Shown here: positions 32,521-32,902 of the stretch, one piece after another
How positions within the stretch are numbered: the stretch's first letter is position 1
How the letters are laid out: every line of letters starts with the position of its first letter
Assembly (NCBI GenBank): GCA_016744875.1
Contig: JADGDL010000024.1
Coordinates: forward strand, 1 to 32,902
Direction: 5' to 3'
Source of the DNA: Sulfurovum sp.
Lineage (GTDB): Bacteria; Campylobacterota; Campylobacteria; Campylobacterales; Sulfurovaceae
DNA length: 32,902 nucleotides
The notes under the pieces: model-generated
What the model saw: only the letters and a program-made list of their open reading frames with translations
Told to the model about the DNA's origin: nothing
Databases searched by the model: none
Program-made: the position numbers and the translations under genes

Positions 32521-32539
32521 ATTAAAGTCTTACTTTAAT
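32521..32539. promoter_or_regulatory. Palindrome over the start site of the GGDEF-EAL gene
   Basis: Perfect inverted repeat ATTAAAGT-CTT-ACTTTAAT with 8-bp arms. It lies between the minus-strand -10 box and the start codon and covers the predicted +1 (near 32536). This is the position of a repressor operator; no matching regulator is identified. Confidence 0.45.
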
Positions 32540-32542
32540 TCC

Positions 32543-32548
32543 ATTATA
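32543..32548 (-). promoter_or_regulatory. -10 box for the GGDEF-EAL gene
   Basis: Minus-strand TATAAT, predicted start near 32536, leader of about 30 bases including GGAAGAAG before the ATG at 32506. Confidence 0.55.
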
Positions 32549-32624
32549 ATCATTTATATCTTAATTTTTTAGTTTAAAAAAGAATAATATGACATTATAT
32601 TTTCTCATATACATTCCCATCGAG

Positions 32625-32648
32625 ATGATAAAAAAGGTTAAGAACTAA
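32625..32648 (+). repeat. 24-bp direct repeat, right copy
   Basis: Intergenic copy of the 3' end of the Cys-rich small protein gene (left copy 29723-29746), 23 of 24 identical and in the same orientation, including the stop codon. Here it is not part of a coding frame of any length. Confidence 0.85.
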
Positions 32649-32719
32649 CTAGGACATTTACCCCAAATTTGTATTTAAAAGTTACAGAAATTTACAATAT
32701 TGTTACAAAAACATAAATC

Positions 32720-32734
32720 GGATAAAATTTATCC
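32720..32734. promoter_or_regulatory. Short palindrome upstream of the right-edge gene
   Basis: GGATAAA-A-TTTATCC, 7-bp arms with a 1-base centre, about 60 bases before the start codon of the last gene. Operator-like, but AT-rich DNA makes chance matches more likely. Confidence 0.35.
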
Positions 32735-32793
32735 TATTTAAAGCTATCTATGATATAACTGTGAATAAACAACATATACACAAGGAAATAATT

Positions 32794-32902
32794 ATGTCAA
32801 ATAACGAACCATCATCTCAAGAGGAAGATAAAGCGTATGAAGTCATAACCTACACAGATGATGTAGCATTTAACTACACATTACCAGATGAAGAAGAACC
32901 AC
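32794..32902 (+). CDS. N-terminal fragment of an unrecognised protein (cut by window edge)
   Basis: ATG at 32794 with AAGGA ending six bases upstream, and an open frame of 36 codons to the window end. The visible residues are hydrophilic and acidic (MSNNEPSSQEEDKAYEVITY, then DDVAFNY and a DEEEP run). No signal peptide or TM segment is present. I cannot name a family. It does not resemble the N-terminal retention module of LapA-type adhesins as I recall it. It is preceded by about 290 bases of AT-rich intergenic DNA with two palindromes and the right repeat copy. Confidence 0.6.
   Translation, partial: MSNNEPSSQEEDKAYEVITYTDDVAFNYTLPDEEEP

Noticed and set aside
32625..32794. Right-edge gene as the missing LapA adhesin
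   Set aside because: The visible 36 residues do not show a retention-module start, and no repeats are visible; nothing supports the link beyond proximity to a c-di-GMP gene.

Overview
The window looks like a chromosomal segment from a free-living member of the Campylobacterota, probably a Sulfurovum- or Sulfurimonas-like marine sulfur oxidiser. This placement is an inference. It rests on AT-rich, tightly packed genes with 1-4 bp start/stop overlaps, TATAAT-type -10 boxes without clear -35 boxes, a short Cgb-type haemoglobin, a STAS-fused MlaE permease, and speA with a saccharopine-dehydrogenase-like carboxyspermidine dehydrogenase. I see no rRNA, tRNA, CRISPR array, IS element or prophage.

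Left part (1-9283, all minus strand). Two operons. The first, reading leftward from 5756, is a Lap-type cassette: TolC/LapE outer-membrane channel, LapG periplasmic protease, LapD c-di-GMP receptor, and LapB type I secretion ABC transporter, which runs off the left edge. It should secrete a giant adhesin and control its release, but no adhesin gene is visible. The second, from 9283 to 5888, is an Mla/MCE lipid-transport operon: STAS-MlaE, MlaF, MlaD and a PqiC-like lipoprotein, with no MlaC or MlaA.

Centre (9284-20763, mostly plus). speA and cysE; an AT-rich ADP-ribosylglycohydrolase/crystallin-J1-like gene; an aspartate-type aminotransferase with a strong terminator; a secreted patatin-like protein that converges on a DedA gene through a shared hairpin; an AEC transporter; and a three-gene run of carboxyspermidine dehydrogenase, YdcF/ElyC-like protein and a DUF2461 gene broken by one missing base. 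speA and the dehydrogenase belong to the same putrescine-to-spermidine route.

Right part (20764-32902). A small intergenic patch holds a two-tier inverted repeat and a possible gene scrap. It is followed by a DCC thiol-disulfide protein, an AcpH-like protein, and a minus-strand operon of DUF2237, TRIC-like channel and alpha/beta hydrolase. A globin gene follows, with an FNR/CRP-family box at about -41.5. Then come a minus-strand trio (PNPOx-like FMN protein, acidic-tailed unknown, secreted unknown), a second ADP-ribosylglycohydrolase-like gene, a DMT permease, an M29-like protein, a Cys-rich small protein, and a large PAS-PAS-GGDEF-EAL protein. A 24-bp near-perfect direct repeat brackets the last gene. 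The final 109 bases are the start of an unrecognised gene.

Cyclic-di-GMP signalling links the two ends: the GGDEF-EAL enzyme at the right could change the pool that LapD at the left senses. That link is inference only.
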